Assembly (NCBI GenBank): GCA_010092805.1
Contig: JAADYY010000331.1
Location: 1-9,873, forward strand
Reading direction: 5' to 3'
Source of the DNA: Chloroflexota bacterium
Lineage (GTDB): Bacteria; Chloroflexota; Anaerolineae; Aggregatilineales; Phototrophicaceae
Length of the DNA stretch: 9,873 nt
Made by a program: the position numbers and the translations under genes. Below, in pieces: positions 1 to 5,894 of the stretch. How positions within the stretch are numbered: position 1 is the first letter of the stretch; each line of letters begins with the position of its first letter. The notes under the pieces were generated by a model. It was given only the letters and a program-made list of their open reading frames with translations, was not told the origin of the DNA and did no database searches.

Positions 1-116
1 AGCAGCAGCGCCCGCAGATCAGTGTCGTCGTAGGGACGTGAGTTGATCAGCAGCAGGAGCAAGGCGAATGCCCCACTCAGCGCAATAATGGGCCGAACGA
101 TCACGCGAAACATCAT
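1..116 (-). CDS. N-terminal fragment of a small membrane-anchored protein, paralogue of its neighbour
   Basis: The gene starts at ATG 116 (a second ATG follows directly at 113) and runs off the left edge after about 38 codons. The visible protein starts MMFRVIVRPIIALSG, then has a hydrophobic stretch with a run of leucines (about residues 9-25) and a polar part (NSRPYDDTDLRALL), so it looks like an uncleaved anchor or signal peptide with the chain outside the cell. A good Shine-Dalgarno GGAGAG lies at 125-130, eight bases before the start. The start of the next gene upstream (MMTRLILRLIPLSV) has the same layout: double Met, basic residues, hydrophobic helix, then a short acidic/Leu segment. 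The two genes are 36 bp apart on one strand, which suggests a tandem duplication transcribed together. Function is not recognisable from this fragment. Confidence 0.7.
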   Translation of the reverse strand, partial: MMFRVIVRPIIALSGAFALLLLLINSRPYDDTDLRALL

Positions 117-124
117 TTATGGAT

Positions 125-130
125 CTCTCC
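125..130 (-). promoter_or_regulatory. Ribosome binding site of the left-edge gene
   Basis: GGAGAG read on the minus strand, eight bases before ATG 116. It supports that start and shows the fragment is a real gene rather than an unused frame. Confidence 0.6.
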
Positions 131-152
131 AGAATACTCAGAGCAATTCCGG

Positions 153-782
153 TTATGGGCAGCCACCCCACGTCGGCAGGTCGATCTGGGCGGTTGGCTC
201 GCCCGGCATGGGCGGTTCGGGCACGATGACCCACATCCTGATCGCCGCACGCCAGAACATAGCGCTCCGCACCGGGCAGGGCACTGTCACCCCTGCACTC
301 AGCGCGCCATCGAAGTGCCGCCCACTGACAATTGCGTGCCTGCGACCTTGGATCTGGGCGATGCTTGCCCGCGTGGTGGATGGTGGGGCCAGCAGCCACA
401 GCTCGCCAATTGCGATGGTCGTCGGCAACTCGACCCAGGCGAGCACGCCGTCCTGGATCGATGCGAGGCCCTGCCGCCGCGCGTCGATCACGGCGGGCTG
501 AGCGCCGCTCCACGCCCAACTGATCAGCCCGGAGTCGGTGGCCGGGGCGCGGTTGTAACGCACATCCGCAACCCAGGGATGCACACGCAGCGCCGCATCG
601 AGATCACCGAGCGTGGTCACACCCGGCTCCAGGCCCAGCACACACAGCGCCGCGCAGTTGGCCGAATCCGCGAACAGCTCTTCAAGGGCAGACCGTGCGG
701 GCTGGAGCCGGATGAGGCCGAAGATCACGACCAGCGGCGCAACGCTCAGCGGGATCAGCCGAAGGATCAAGCGTGTCATCAT
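153..782 (-). CDS. Hypothetical membrane-anchored protein with C-x3-C and PG-V-TT motif
   Basis: A 209-residue protein starting at ATG 782 (or the adjacent ATG 779); GAGAGA 8-13 bases upstream is a weak ribosome site. Residues 5-24 are a hydrophobic anchor after a basic start. The rest is probably extracytoplasmic: C43 and C47 lead into LGLEPGVTTLGDLDAAL (49-65) and HPWVADVRY (68-76). From memory, small Anaerolineae proteins often share a Cys-Cys, PG.TT and 'HPWV' pattern, but I know no assigned function for them. Two further cysteines (C169, C208) near the C-terminus could pair. It lies 36 bp upstream of the left-edge gene, which has a similar N-terminus, and is divergent from the PA14/SH3b gene across a 119-bp gap, so the two directions may share control. 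No catalytic motif is visible. Confidence 0.75.
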   Translation of the reverse strand: MMTRLILRLIPLSVAPLVVIFGLIRLQPARSALEELFADSANCAALCVLGLEPGVTTLGDLDAALRVHPWVADVRYNRAPATDSGLISWAWSGAQPAVIDARRQGLASIQDGVLAWVELPTTIAIGELWLLAPPSTTRASIAQIQGRRHAIVSGRHFDGALSAGVTVPCPVRSAMFWRAAIRMWVIVPEPPMPGEPTAQIDLPTWGGCP

Positions 783-817
783 GATGTGAGTCTCTCATAG
801 GTTTGGCTTCTCACAAC

Positions 818-862
818 CAACGGTCGGCGTACGGGTCACATGCGGGCGACCGCCAACCGTTG
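818..862. promoter_or_regulatory. Inverted repeat in the divergent intergenic region (possible operator)
   Basis: CAACGGTCGGCG at 818-829 and CGCCAACCGTTG at 851-862 are reverse complements at 11 of 12 positions (mismatch 825/855), separated by 21 bases. The right arm ends directly before the -10-like TATACT of the plus-strand gene. A dyad in this place fits a regulator site controlling one or both divergent genes; an RNA hairpin in a leader transcript is the alternative. The role is inferred; the symmetry is directly visible. Confidence 0.5.
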
Positions 863-868
863 TATACT
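863..868 (+). promoter_or_regulatory. Possible -10 element (TATACT) for the PA14/SH3b gene
   Basis: TATACT matches the TATAAT consensus at five of six positions and sits 34 bases before the start codon, in the only AT-rich part of the gap. No convincing -35 hexamer is found 16-18 bases upstream; that space is filled by the inverted repeat, so activation by a bound factor or a different sigma factor is possible. Confidence 0.3.
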
Positions 869-889
869 TTTTTGAGAAATCCCGTGACT

Positions 890-894
890 GGAGA
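890..894 (+). promoter_or_regulatory. Ribosome binding site deciding the start at 902
   Basis: GGAGA, seven bases before ATG 902. It favours 902 over the upstream in-frame start at 803, because the protein then begins directly with a basic residue pair and signal peptide (MARRILYFVLILCLI). Confidence 0.65.
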
Positions 895-901
895 AAAGCT
901 C

Positions 902-2473
902 ATGGCCAGGCGGATCCTCTATTTTGTCCTTATACTGTGCCTCATCACTGGCATTCCAGCATTCATTGTACAGTCGCAGCCGCAGGTGGGCAGCGGTTGG
1001 TCGGCGGAGTATTTCAACAATGAGACGCTGAGTGGGTCGCCCGTGCTCACCGAGAACCTGCCCGGCGGCATCAATTTCAATTATGGGCTAGGAAGCCCCG
1101 ACCCGCTCGTCAACCCGGAGCGGTTTTCGGCGCGCTTCGTCTCGCTGCAAACCTTCGAGGCGGGCACCTACGAATTTCTCGTCAATGCCGACGACGGCGT
1201 GCGCGTGATCATCAATGGCGGTGTGGTCTTCGATCAGTTCGATGCGCGCCCGCTGGGCACCGCGACTTTCACGCAGAGCCTGCCGGCTGGTTCCGCGAGC
1301 GTGATCGTTGAATACATCGAATTTCAGGTCGATGCATTGATTCAGTTTCAATGGTACCGCATCGACAACGCCACTACGACAATCACCCCGGCGACGTTGG
1401 TCGGTACCGCCACCAATACCTTCACGCCGACCAACACCCTCACCTTCACGCCGAGCATCACCCCGTCGATCACCGCGACGATCACGCCGTCGAATACGCT
1501 CGCACCGTCGGTGACCCCATCGGTCACGCCGACGCCCTCTGCCACCATCACGCCGTTCCCGACGATCACGCCGTTCCCGACAATCACCCTGACGCCGAGC
1601 CTGACGTTCACGCCGAGCATCACCTTCACCCCGTCGAACACGCCGCGCATGTGCATGACCCCACGCCCGCTAGTGATCGGTGGGCGCGCGATTCTGGAGG
1701 GCGGCGTCAACATCCGCTCGCAGCCGTCGCTGTCGGCCCCGGTCGTCAATTATTTTGAGGGCGAGACGCTGCTGCGGGTGCTCGATGGGCCACAGTGCGG
1801 CGATGGCTACTGGTGGTGGCGCGTCGGTGGGGCGGGCGGCGAACCGGGCTGGGTCTCTGAGGGCGTGCCGGAGCGCTACTGGCTCGACCCCGCGCCGACG
1901 TTTGTCGATCCGGGGTCGATTTGCAACCCACCGCTGACGATTTCGCTGGGGGCGTTCGTGCGCACCGCGACTCAACTGCGGCTGCGCAGCGGCCCCAGCC
2001 TGAACGGCGCGACGTTAGCGACGATGCCCAGCGACTCCGTGCTGGAGATTCTCGAAGGATCACAGTGCGCCAACGGCCTCAACTGGTGGCGCGTGCGCTG
2101 GGTGGGGCCGGAAATCACCGGCTGGATCGCGGAGGGCCGCCCCGACAATTACTGGATCAACGTGCCCAGCAACGCCATCGCGCAGCCGACGCCCGTCTGT
2201 GGCCGCCCGCTGTCATTGGGGCCGGGTGCCCGCGCCGCGATTCAGTATCGGCAGGGTGACGAACCGCGCCGTCTGCGCGACAACCCCAGCCTGGCGGCCA
2301 CCGAGATCGCGCGGTTGCAGCGCGGCATCGCGGTGGACATCATCGAGGGGCCAGTGTGCCTGGAAAGCTTCAATTGGTACCGGGTCACGGTGGTTGGCGT
2401 CGATCTGGCTGGCTGGATCGCGGAGGGCCGCACCGGGGATTACTGGCTCGATGTGATCATCCCCGCGCCGTGA
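902..2473 (+). CDS. Secreted protein: signal peptide, PA14-like domain, Thr/Pro linker, three SH3b domains
   Basis: A 523-residue exported protein. Residues 1-26 form a signal peptide (MARRILYFVLILCLITG, possible cut near 25-27). Residues 31-154 resemble a PA14 domain (GWSAEYFNN, then NADDGVRVIING near 95-106 and FQWYRI at the end); this fold usually binds carbohydrate. Residues 155-250 are a Thr/Pro/Ser linker of TPS, TPT and TPF repeats. Three bacterial SH3 (SH3b) modules follow, about 262-329, 351-421 and 443-519, each with a '(L)RS.PS' or 'LRDNPS' strand, a WWR/WYR core and a GW(I/V).EG....YWL/I ending. SH3b modules typically bind peptidoglycan or other wall polymers. Cysteines pair regularly around each module (C251/C299, C341/C389, C433/C486), fitting extracellular disulphides. 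No enzymatic domain is present, so I read it as a surface-binding or adhesive protein. Its stop overlaps the next gene by 4 bp. Confidence 0.9.
   Translation: MARRILYFVLILCLITGIPAFIVQSQPQVGSGWSAEYFNNETLSGSPVLTENLPGGINFNYGLGSPDPLVNPERFSARFVSLQTFEAGTYEFLVNADDGVRVIINGGVVFDQFDARPLGTATFTQSLPAGSASVIVEYIEFQVDALIQFQWYRIDNATTTITPATLVGTATNTFTPTNTLTFTPSITPSITATITPSNTLAPSVTPSVTPTPSATITPFPTITPFPTITLTPSLTFTPSITFTPSNTPRMCMTPRPLVIGGRAILEGGVNIRSQPSLSAPVVNYFEGETLLRVLDGPQCGDGYWWWRVGGAGGEPGWVSEGVPERYWLDPAPTFVDPGSICNPPLTISLGAFVRTATQLRLRSGPSLNGATLATMPSDSVLEILEGSQCANGLNWWRVRWVGPEITGWIAEGRPDNYWINVPSNAIAQPTPVCGRPLSLGPGARAAIQYRQGDEPRRLRDNPSLAATEIARLQRGIAVDIIEGPVCLESFNWYRVTVVGVDLAGWIAEGRTGDYWLDVIIPAP
1364..1651 (+). 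repeat. Low-complexity Thr/Pro linker coding repeats
   Basis: This segment encodes the TPS/TPT/TPF linker. DNA-level duplication is visible: an 18-bp unit ATCACGCCGTTCCCGAC(G/A) stands in tandem at 1547-1564 and 1565-1582, and TTCACGCCGAGCATCACC occurs identically at 1445-1462 and 1607-1624. Such tracts grow and shrink by slippage and are usual linkers in secreted Chloroflexota proteins. The opposite strand is also open over part of it, a by-product of the repeat. Confidence 0.75.
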
Positions 2474-3051
2474 GCGGCGATCCGGTGTTGACGGCGGCGC
2501 ACCCGCGCCCGCGCTGGTATCAACTGACGCAGATCGCGGCGGTGGCCCTGATCGTCTTGCTGATCCTGGCGGCACTGGCGCAGATCGCGCTGGTGCTGCT
2601 GGGGTCGCCGCTGCTCCTCGCGGTGGTGGCGGCGGTCATCGCGCTGGCACTGACCGCACCGCTGCTGATGCAGACGACGATCTCGCCGCCTGTGACGGTC
2701 AGCGCGGACGGGTTAACGCTCAGGCCGTTGATCTGGCGGCAGCAGGCGATCTCGTGGGCGGCGGTCGAGTCGCTCAAGCCGTACCCACTGCTAACCCCGG
2801 CCAGCGCCGAGGTAGTGCGGCGTGGGCTGAGTGGACGCAGCAACTATCGCCCCGCTGAGGGGATGATGCTCGTGATCCCGGCGCTGCCGCTGCCTTACCG
2901 CGTGGCGGGGCTGCTGGCTGGGGAAGGTTTCACCGCCGTGATCGCGCTGACCAACCGCACGCACACCGATTATCCTGCCCTGATCGCAGCGGTGATCGAT
3001 CATGTGCGGGCGGCGGGCGGCGTGGTTCATGCCGACGCGCCGGCGGCGTAA
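2470..3051 (+). CDS. Small membrane protein: two TM helices plus a PH-like cytoplasmic domain
   Basis: A 193-residue protein. I chose GTG 2470 because it overlaps the TGA of the preceding gene (GTGA), a classic coupled arrangement; GTG 2485 or TTG 2488 would also keep everything important. Residues 20-44 and 47-67 are two strongly hydrophobic helices in a hairpin. The rest is soluble: PPVTVSADGLTLRPLIWRQ (73-91) and ISWAAVESLKPYPLL (94-108) resemble the first strands of bacterial PH domains that follow a TM hairpin, where a 'dGL.l' strand is followed by 'I.W..i..l'. The end (TNRTHTDYPALIAAVIDHVR, 161-180) has a single amphipathic helix, as PH folds do. Fold assignment is a guess by pattern; no function is known. 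Translational coupling ties its expression to the secreted PA14/SH3b protein. Confidence 0.75.
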   Translation: MSGDPVLTAAHPRPRWYQLTQIAAVALIVLLILAALAQIALVLLGSPLLLAVVAAVIALALTAPLLMQTTISPPVTVSADGLTLRPLIWRQQAISWAAVESLKPYPLLTPASAEVVRRGLSGRSNYRPAEGMMLVIPALPLPYRVAGLLAGEGFTAVIALTNRTHTDYPALIAAVIDHVRAAGGVVHADAPAA

Positions 3052-3118
3052 ACCACCTCGATAGATCTCAATGCTACCCTGATCTCCATGTCGATAATTA
3101 GCTTGAAGTCGGTGGTTT
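3050..3118 (+). promoter_or_regulatory. Nested inverted repeat in the leader of the GT-C gene
   Basis: AAACCACC (3050-3057) is perfectly complementary to GGTGGTTT (3111-3118); inside lies a second pair, AGATC (3063-3067) with GATCT (3081-3085). The right outer arm contains GGTGG, the only Shine-Dalgarno-like sequence before GTG 3124. The structure could hide that site in the transcript, or it may be a weak attenuator. It lacks a T-tract, so it is not a standard terminator. A weak -10-like GATAAT lies at 3093-3098 without a clear -35. Confidence 0.35.
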
Positions 3119-3123
3119 GATCT

Positions 3124-4581
3124 GTGCAATCACTTTATCTCATCCTATTGGGCCTGATCATGGCGCTGTGTTTCGCGGCCATGACCCAACTCGATCACTT
3201 TACGCGGGATGGTGTGCAGTTTGTCACGCTGATATTGTTGGCGTTTGCGGCATTTGCCGTCGCGGTGCTGATCGTGTGGCGGCGGCCTCGGCACCGCCTT
3301 GCGCTGATCGTCGGGTTGGCGCTGCTGTTCCGGCTGCCGCTGTTCTTCACCACGCCCACGCTCTCAACCGATGTGTGGCGCTATCTCTGGGATGGGCGGT
3401 TGATCAATGCGGGTGTGAATCCGTATGCCTACCGCGTTGATGCGCCAGAACTTGTGCCGCTGCGCACCGACCTGCACGAACGCATCGATCATCAGTGGAT
3501 GGCGTCGCCGTACCCGCCCGCCGTGAACGCCGTCTTCGCGGCGGTCTATCGGATCGCGCCGGAGAGCGCCACCGCCTTGCAGATCGCCTTCACCCTGTTT
3601 GATCTGGCGACGGCGTGGGTGATCGTGCGGCTGCTGCGCCATTTCAAGCTGCCCGCGAGTTGGGTGCTGATCTATCTATGGAACCCGTTGATCGTCGTTG
3701 AGTACGCGCACAGCGCCCACCTCGACTCGCTGATGACGTTCTTCACGGTGCTGGCGCTCTACACCGCGCTCACTGGCAGGCGAACGTTGAGCGCCGCAGC
3801 GTTGGCCGTCGCCATTCTGACGAAGTTCATCCCGGCGCTGCTGCTGCCGGTGCTGTTCTGGTGCTGGGGCTTCTGGCGGGCGGTGCTCTGCGGCGTGATC
3901 GTCGTCGCTGCGCTCGCGCCGCTGCTCCTGGCCGATCTGGCGGCAGCGCGCGAAGTCGCCGAGGGTACCGGGGTCTTCGGCGCGACCTACATTTATCTGA
4001 CGCAGTGGCGCACCAACGCCGGGATCGTCGAGTGGCTGCTGAGTGCGCTGGAACCCTACACCGATGATCCGCTGCGTGTGGCGCGCGGCATTGGATCGGG
4101 CGTGCTGCTGATCGTCGGCGCGTGGGTGTTCTGGCGCTCTCGGCGCGCGGCAGACGACCAGATCATGCTGTACAGCGCCGTGCTCATCAGCGTGTATACG
4201 CTCTTCACGGCGGCAGTCTTCCCCTGGTATCTGACGTGGTTGCTGGCGCTGCTGCCGCTGCTGATCGGGCGGTACCCGGTGTTTGTGGCGGCGTGGTTGT
4301 ATTTCGCGGCGGCGGTCAATCTGTCGTATCTGTTCTACCTCGACCCGGAGAACCCGCGCGAATTCGAATGGATTCGGGTCGTCGAATATGCCCCGCTATA
4401 CATCGGGTTGGGTTTGGCCTACCTGCATGGGTTGACGCAGCGTCAGCCACTGCTGGCGCAGCGCCAGGCTGAGCGTGAAGATCAAGCGGGTGGCGAACAG
4501 CAGCGCGAAGAACGCGAACGCCCACGCCTCATACAGGATGGCGAGCCGCAGCGTATTGAGGTTGTAGACGAGCATCACTAA
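3124..4581 (+). CDS. Polytopic GT-C glycosyltransferase (GT87/DUF2029-like)
   Basis: A 485-residue integral membrane protein starting at GTG 3124. Around a dozen hydrophobic segments run from residue 3 to about 436. The first periplasmic loop carries STDVWRYLWDGRLINAGVNP (81-100), with the acidic D83 expected as the catalytic or metal-binding residue of GT-C enzymes, followed by SPYPPAVNAVFA (128-139), LWNPLIVVEYAHSAHLDS (185-202) and an FPWYLTW motif (366-372). These features fit GT87/DUF2029 mannosyltransferase-like enzymes, which transfer a sugar from a polyprenyl-phosphate donor on the outer face of the membrane. The exact donor and acceptor cannot be told. After the last helix there is an odd hydrophilic tail rich in Gln, Arg and Glu (438-485). 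Residues 425-485 lie over the 3' end of the opposite-strand GT2 gene, so the tail is probably a read-through extension after loss of an older stop. Confidence 0.87.
   Translation: MQSLYLILLGLIMALCFAAMTQLDHFTRDGVQFVTLILLAFAAFAVAVLIVWRRPRHRLALIVGLALLFRLPLFFTTPTLSTDVWRYLWDGRLINAGVNPYAYRVDAPELVPLRTDLHERIDHQWMASPYPPAVNAVFAAVYRIAPESATALQIAFTLFDLATAWVIVRLLRHFKLPASWVLIYLWNPLIVVEYAHSAHLDSLMTFFTVLALYTALTGRRTLSAAALAVAILTKFIPALLLPVLFWCWGFWRAVLCGVIVVAALAPLLLADLAAAREVAEGTGVFGATYIYLTQWRTNAGIVEWLLSALEPYTDDPLRVARGIGSGVLLIVGAWVFWRSRRAADDQIMLYSAVLISVYTLFTAAVFPWYLTWLLALLPLLIGRYPVFVAAWLYFAAAVNLSYLFYLDPENPREFEWIRVVEYAPLYIGLGLAYLHGLTQRQPLLAQRQAEREDQAGGEQQREERERPRLIQDGEPQRIEVVDEHH
4396..4581. other. 186-bp tail-to-tail overlap of two glycosyltransferase genes
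   Basis: The plus-strand GT-C frame ends at 4581 and the minus-strand GT2 frame ends at 4396. Codon boundaries coincide, so first positions face third positions. On the minus strand the overlap encodes the well-formed last TM helix (448-472). On the plus strand it encodes part of the last helix and then a polar tail, which suggests that the plus-strand tail is the secondary invention. No terminator separates the two units. Confidence 0.8.
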
Positions 4582-5886
4582 TTCGATGATCAGCGCGCCG
4601 CTGACGGCCAGGTGATACGGGGAGCGCGCCCAACCATTGCGCTGGACGAGCGCGCCGAATTTGGGTGTACGCTCAAACGCCATCGTCCGCCGCGCGAACA
4701 GGCCCATGAGCACGGCGCGGGCGTTGTTGTACATCACATCCGCGCCCAACAGCGTCATCAGGATGATCTGCGGCACGCGCCGCCAGGTGAGTTTGCCGGC
4801 TTCGTGCTGCCCCACCAGAAAGTAGATCATCGGGGCATAGAACGTCAGCATGAAGACGGTCGTCAGGCGCAGAAACCACAGCATATCCGGCGTCACGGTG
4901 ATCACGACGAGGGGCAGCAGCAGCGAGGCCAGCACCATCCACAACTGAATGCTGTAGCCGGTGAGGTGCAGCGTCGCCATGATCTTCTGCCGCAGGTTGA
5001 AATCTGCGCGCCACACGTGCGGCAGCAGCAGCCGCGCCGTTTCGATGCTGCCGCGCGCCCAGCGATACTGCTGCCGCCGATAGCCGCTGACCGTCGCTGG
5101 CACCTCACCCGGCGCGATCACATCGCGCAAATACACTGGCTTCCACCCGGCGATCTGCGCGCGGTAGCTCAAATCGAGATCCTCGGTGACGGTGCGCGCC
5201 AGCCAACCGCCCGCCGTCTCAATGCAGGCCCGCCGCCATGCGCCCGCCGTCCCGTTGAAGTTCATCGGCAGGCCGCCGCGCTGCCGCGCAAACTGTTCCA
5301 CCGTGAAGTGGGCGTCAATCGAGATGGATTGCAAGCGCGTGAGGATCGAAAACTCGGCGTTGAGATGGCCCCAGCGCGTTTGCACAAACCCCACCGCCTC
5401 ATCCGCGAAGTGCGGCACCGTCCGCCGCAGAAAATCGCGCGGGGGCACAAAATCCGCATCGAAGATGGCGATGAGCGTACCGTGTGCCAGCGTCAGCCCA
5501 TGCGCCAGCGCCCCGGCCTTGTAGCCTTCGCGGGTGGGGCGCTGCACCTGCTTGATGTCCAGGCCGCGCGCCTGCCACTGCGCGACACATTTCGCCACAA
5601 GCGCCGCCGTGTGATCGGTGGAGTCGTCCAGAATTTGAATCTCCAGCCGATCACGGGGGTAATCGAGGGCGCACACCGCGTCGATGATGCGCACAGCAAC
5701 ATGGCGCTCGTTGTAGATGGGCACCTGCACCGTCACCGACGGCCACGCAGAGTCGGCCAGCGGCGGCGCTGCTGAGTCCGGCGCGCTGTGCCGCAGCGTC
5801 AGCAGCGTGAGATAGATCTGATTGATTCCATAGATGAACAGCAGACTCAGCAGCAGGACATAGAGCGCCAGGATCACAGCGGTCAT
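4396..5886 (-). CDS. Processive membrane glycosyltransferase family 2, cellulose-synthase/CslA-like
   Basis: A 496-residue enzyme starting at ATG 5886. An N-terminal helix (4-27) precedes a cytoplasmic GT2 domain with all key motifs: QVPIYNE (54-60), LDDSTD (86-91), the metal-binding DAD (143-145), the catalytic TED (234-236) and QQYRW (272-276) of the acceptor-channel QxxRW signature. Membrane helices follow, about 309-330, 338-358, 372-388, 424-442 and 448-472. The layout matches bacterial CslA-like beta-glucan or mannan synthases, which join sugars from nucleotide donors while moving the chain through the membrane. There is no PilZ domain, so no sign of direct c-di-GMP control. It lies 8 bp after the PKD-protein gene without a clear ribosome site, pointing to coupled translation. 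Its last 61 codons and stop overlap the GT-C gene on the other strand. Confidence 0.92.
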   Translation of the reverse strand: MTAVILALYVLLLSLLFIYGINQIYLTLLTLRHSAPDSAAPPLADSAWPSVTVQVPIYNERHVAVRIIDAVCALDYPRDRLEIQILDDSTDHTAALVAKCVAQWQARGLDIKQVQRPTREGYKAGALAHGLTLAHGTLIAIFDADFVPPRDFLRRTVPHFADEAVGFVQTRWGHLNAEFSILTRLQSISIDAHFTVEQFARQRGGLPMNFNGTAGAWRRACIETAGGWLARTVTEDLDLSYRAQIAGWKPVYLRDVIAPGEVPATVSGYRRQQYRWARGSIETARLLLPHVWRADFNLRQKIMATLHLTGYSIQLWMVLASLLLPLVVITVTPDMLWFLRLTTVFMLTFYAPMIYFLVGQHEAGKLTWRRVPQIILMTLLGADVMYNNARAVLMGLFARRTMAFERTPKFGALVQRNGWARSPYHLAVSGALIIELVMLVYNLNTLRLAILYEAWAFAFFALLFATRLIFTLSLALRQQWLTLRQPMQVGQTQPDV

Positions 5887-5894
5887 CGAAAATA

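Noticed and set aside
803..901. Upstream extension of the PA14/SH3b protein from 803.
   Set aside because: The extension crosses the dyad and promoter-like sequence and would bury the signal peptide; ATG 902 has a well-placed GGAGA.
1547..1582. Tandem 18-bp units considered as a CRISPR or intergenic repeat array.
   Set aside because: The units are adjacent without spacers, in frame, and encode the Thr/Pro linker.
1348..1749. Minus-strand frame encoding a Val/Gly repeat protein opposite the Thr/Pro linker.
   Set aside because: The repetitive product is only the mirror of the ACG/CCG-rich linker codons.
4612..5775. A 387-codon open frame on the plus strand, antisense to the processive GT2 gene.
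   Set aside because: Its product is a His/Arg/Gln-rich string with no domain, and its codons are in register with the strongly supported GT2 gene; GC-rich genes often leave this antisense frame open.
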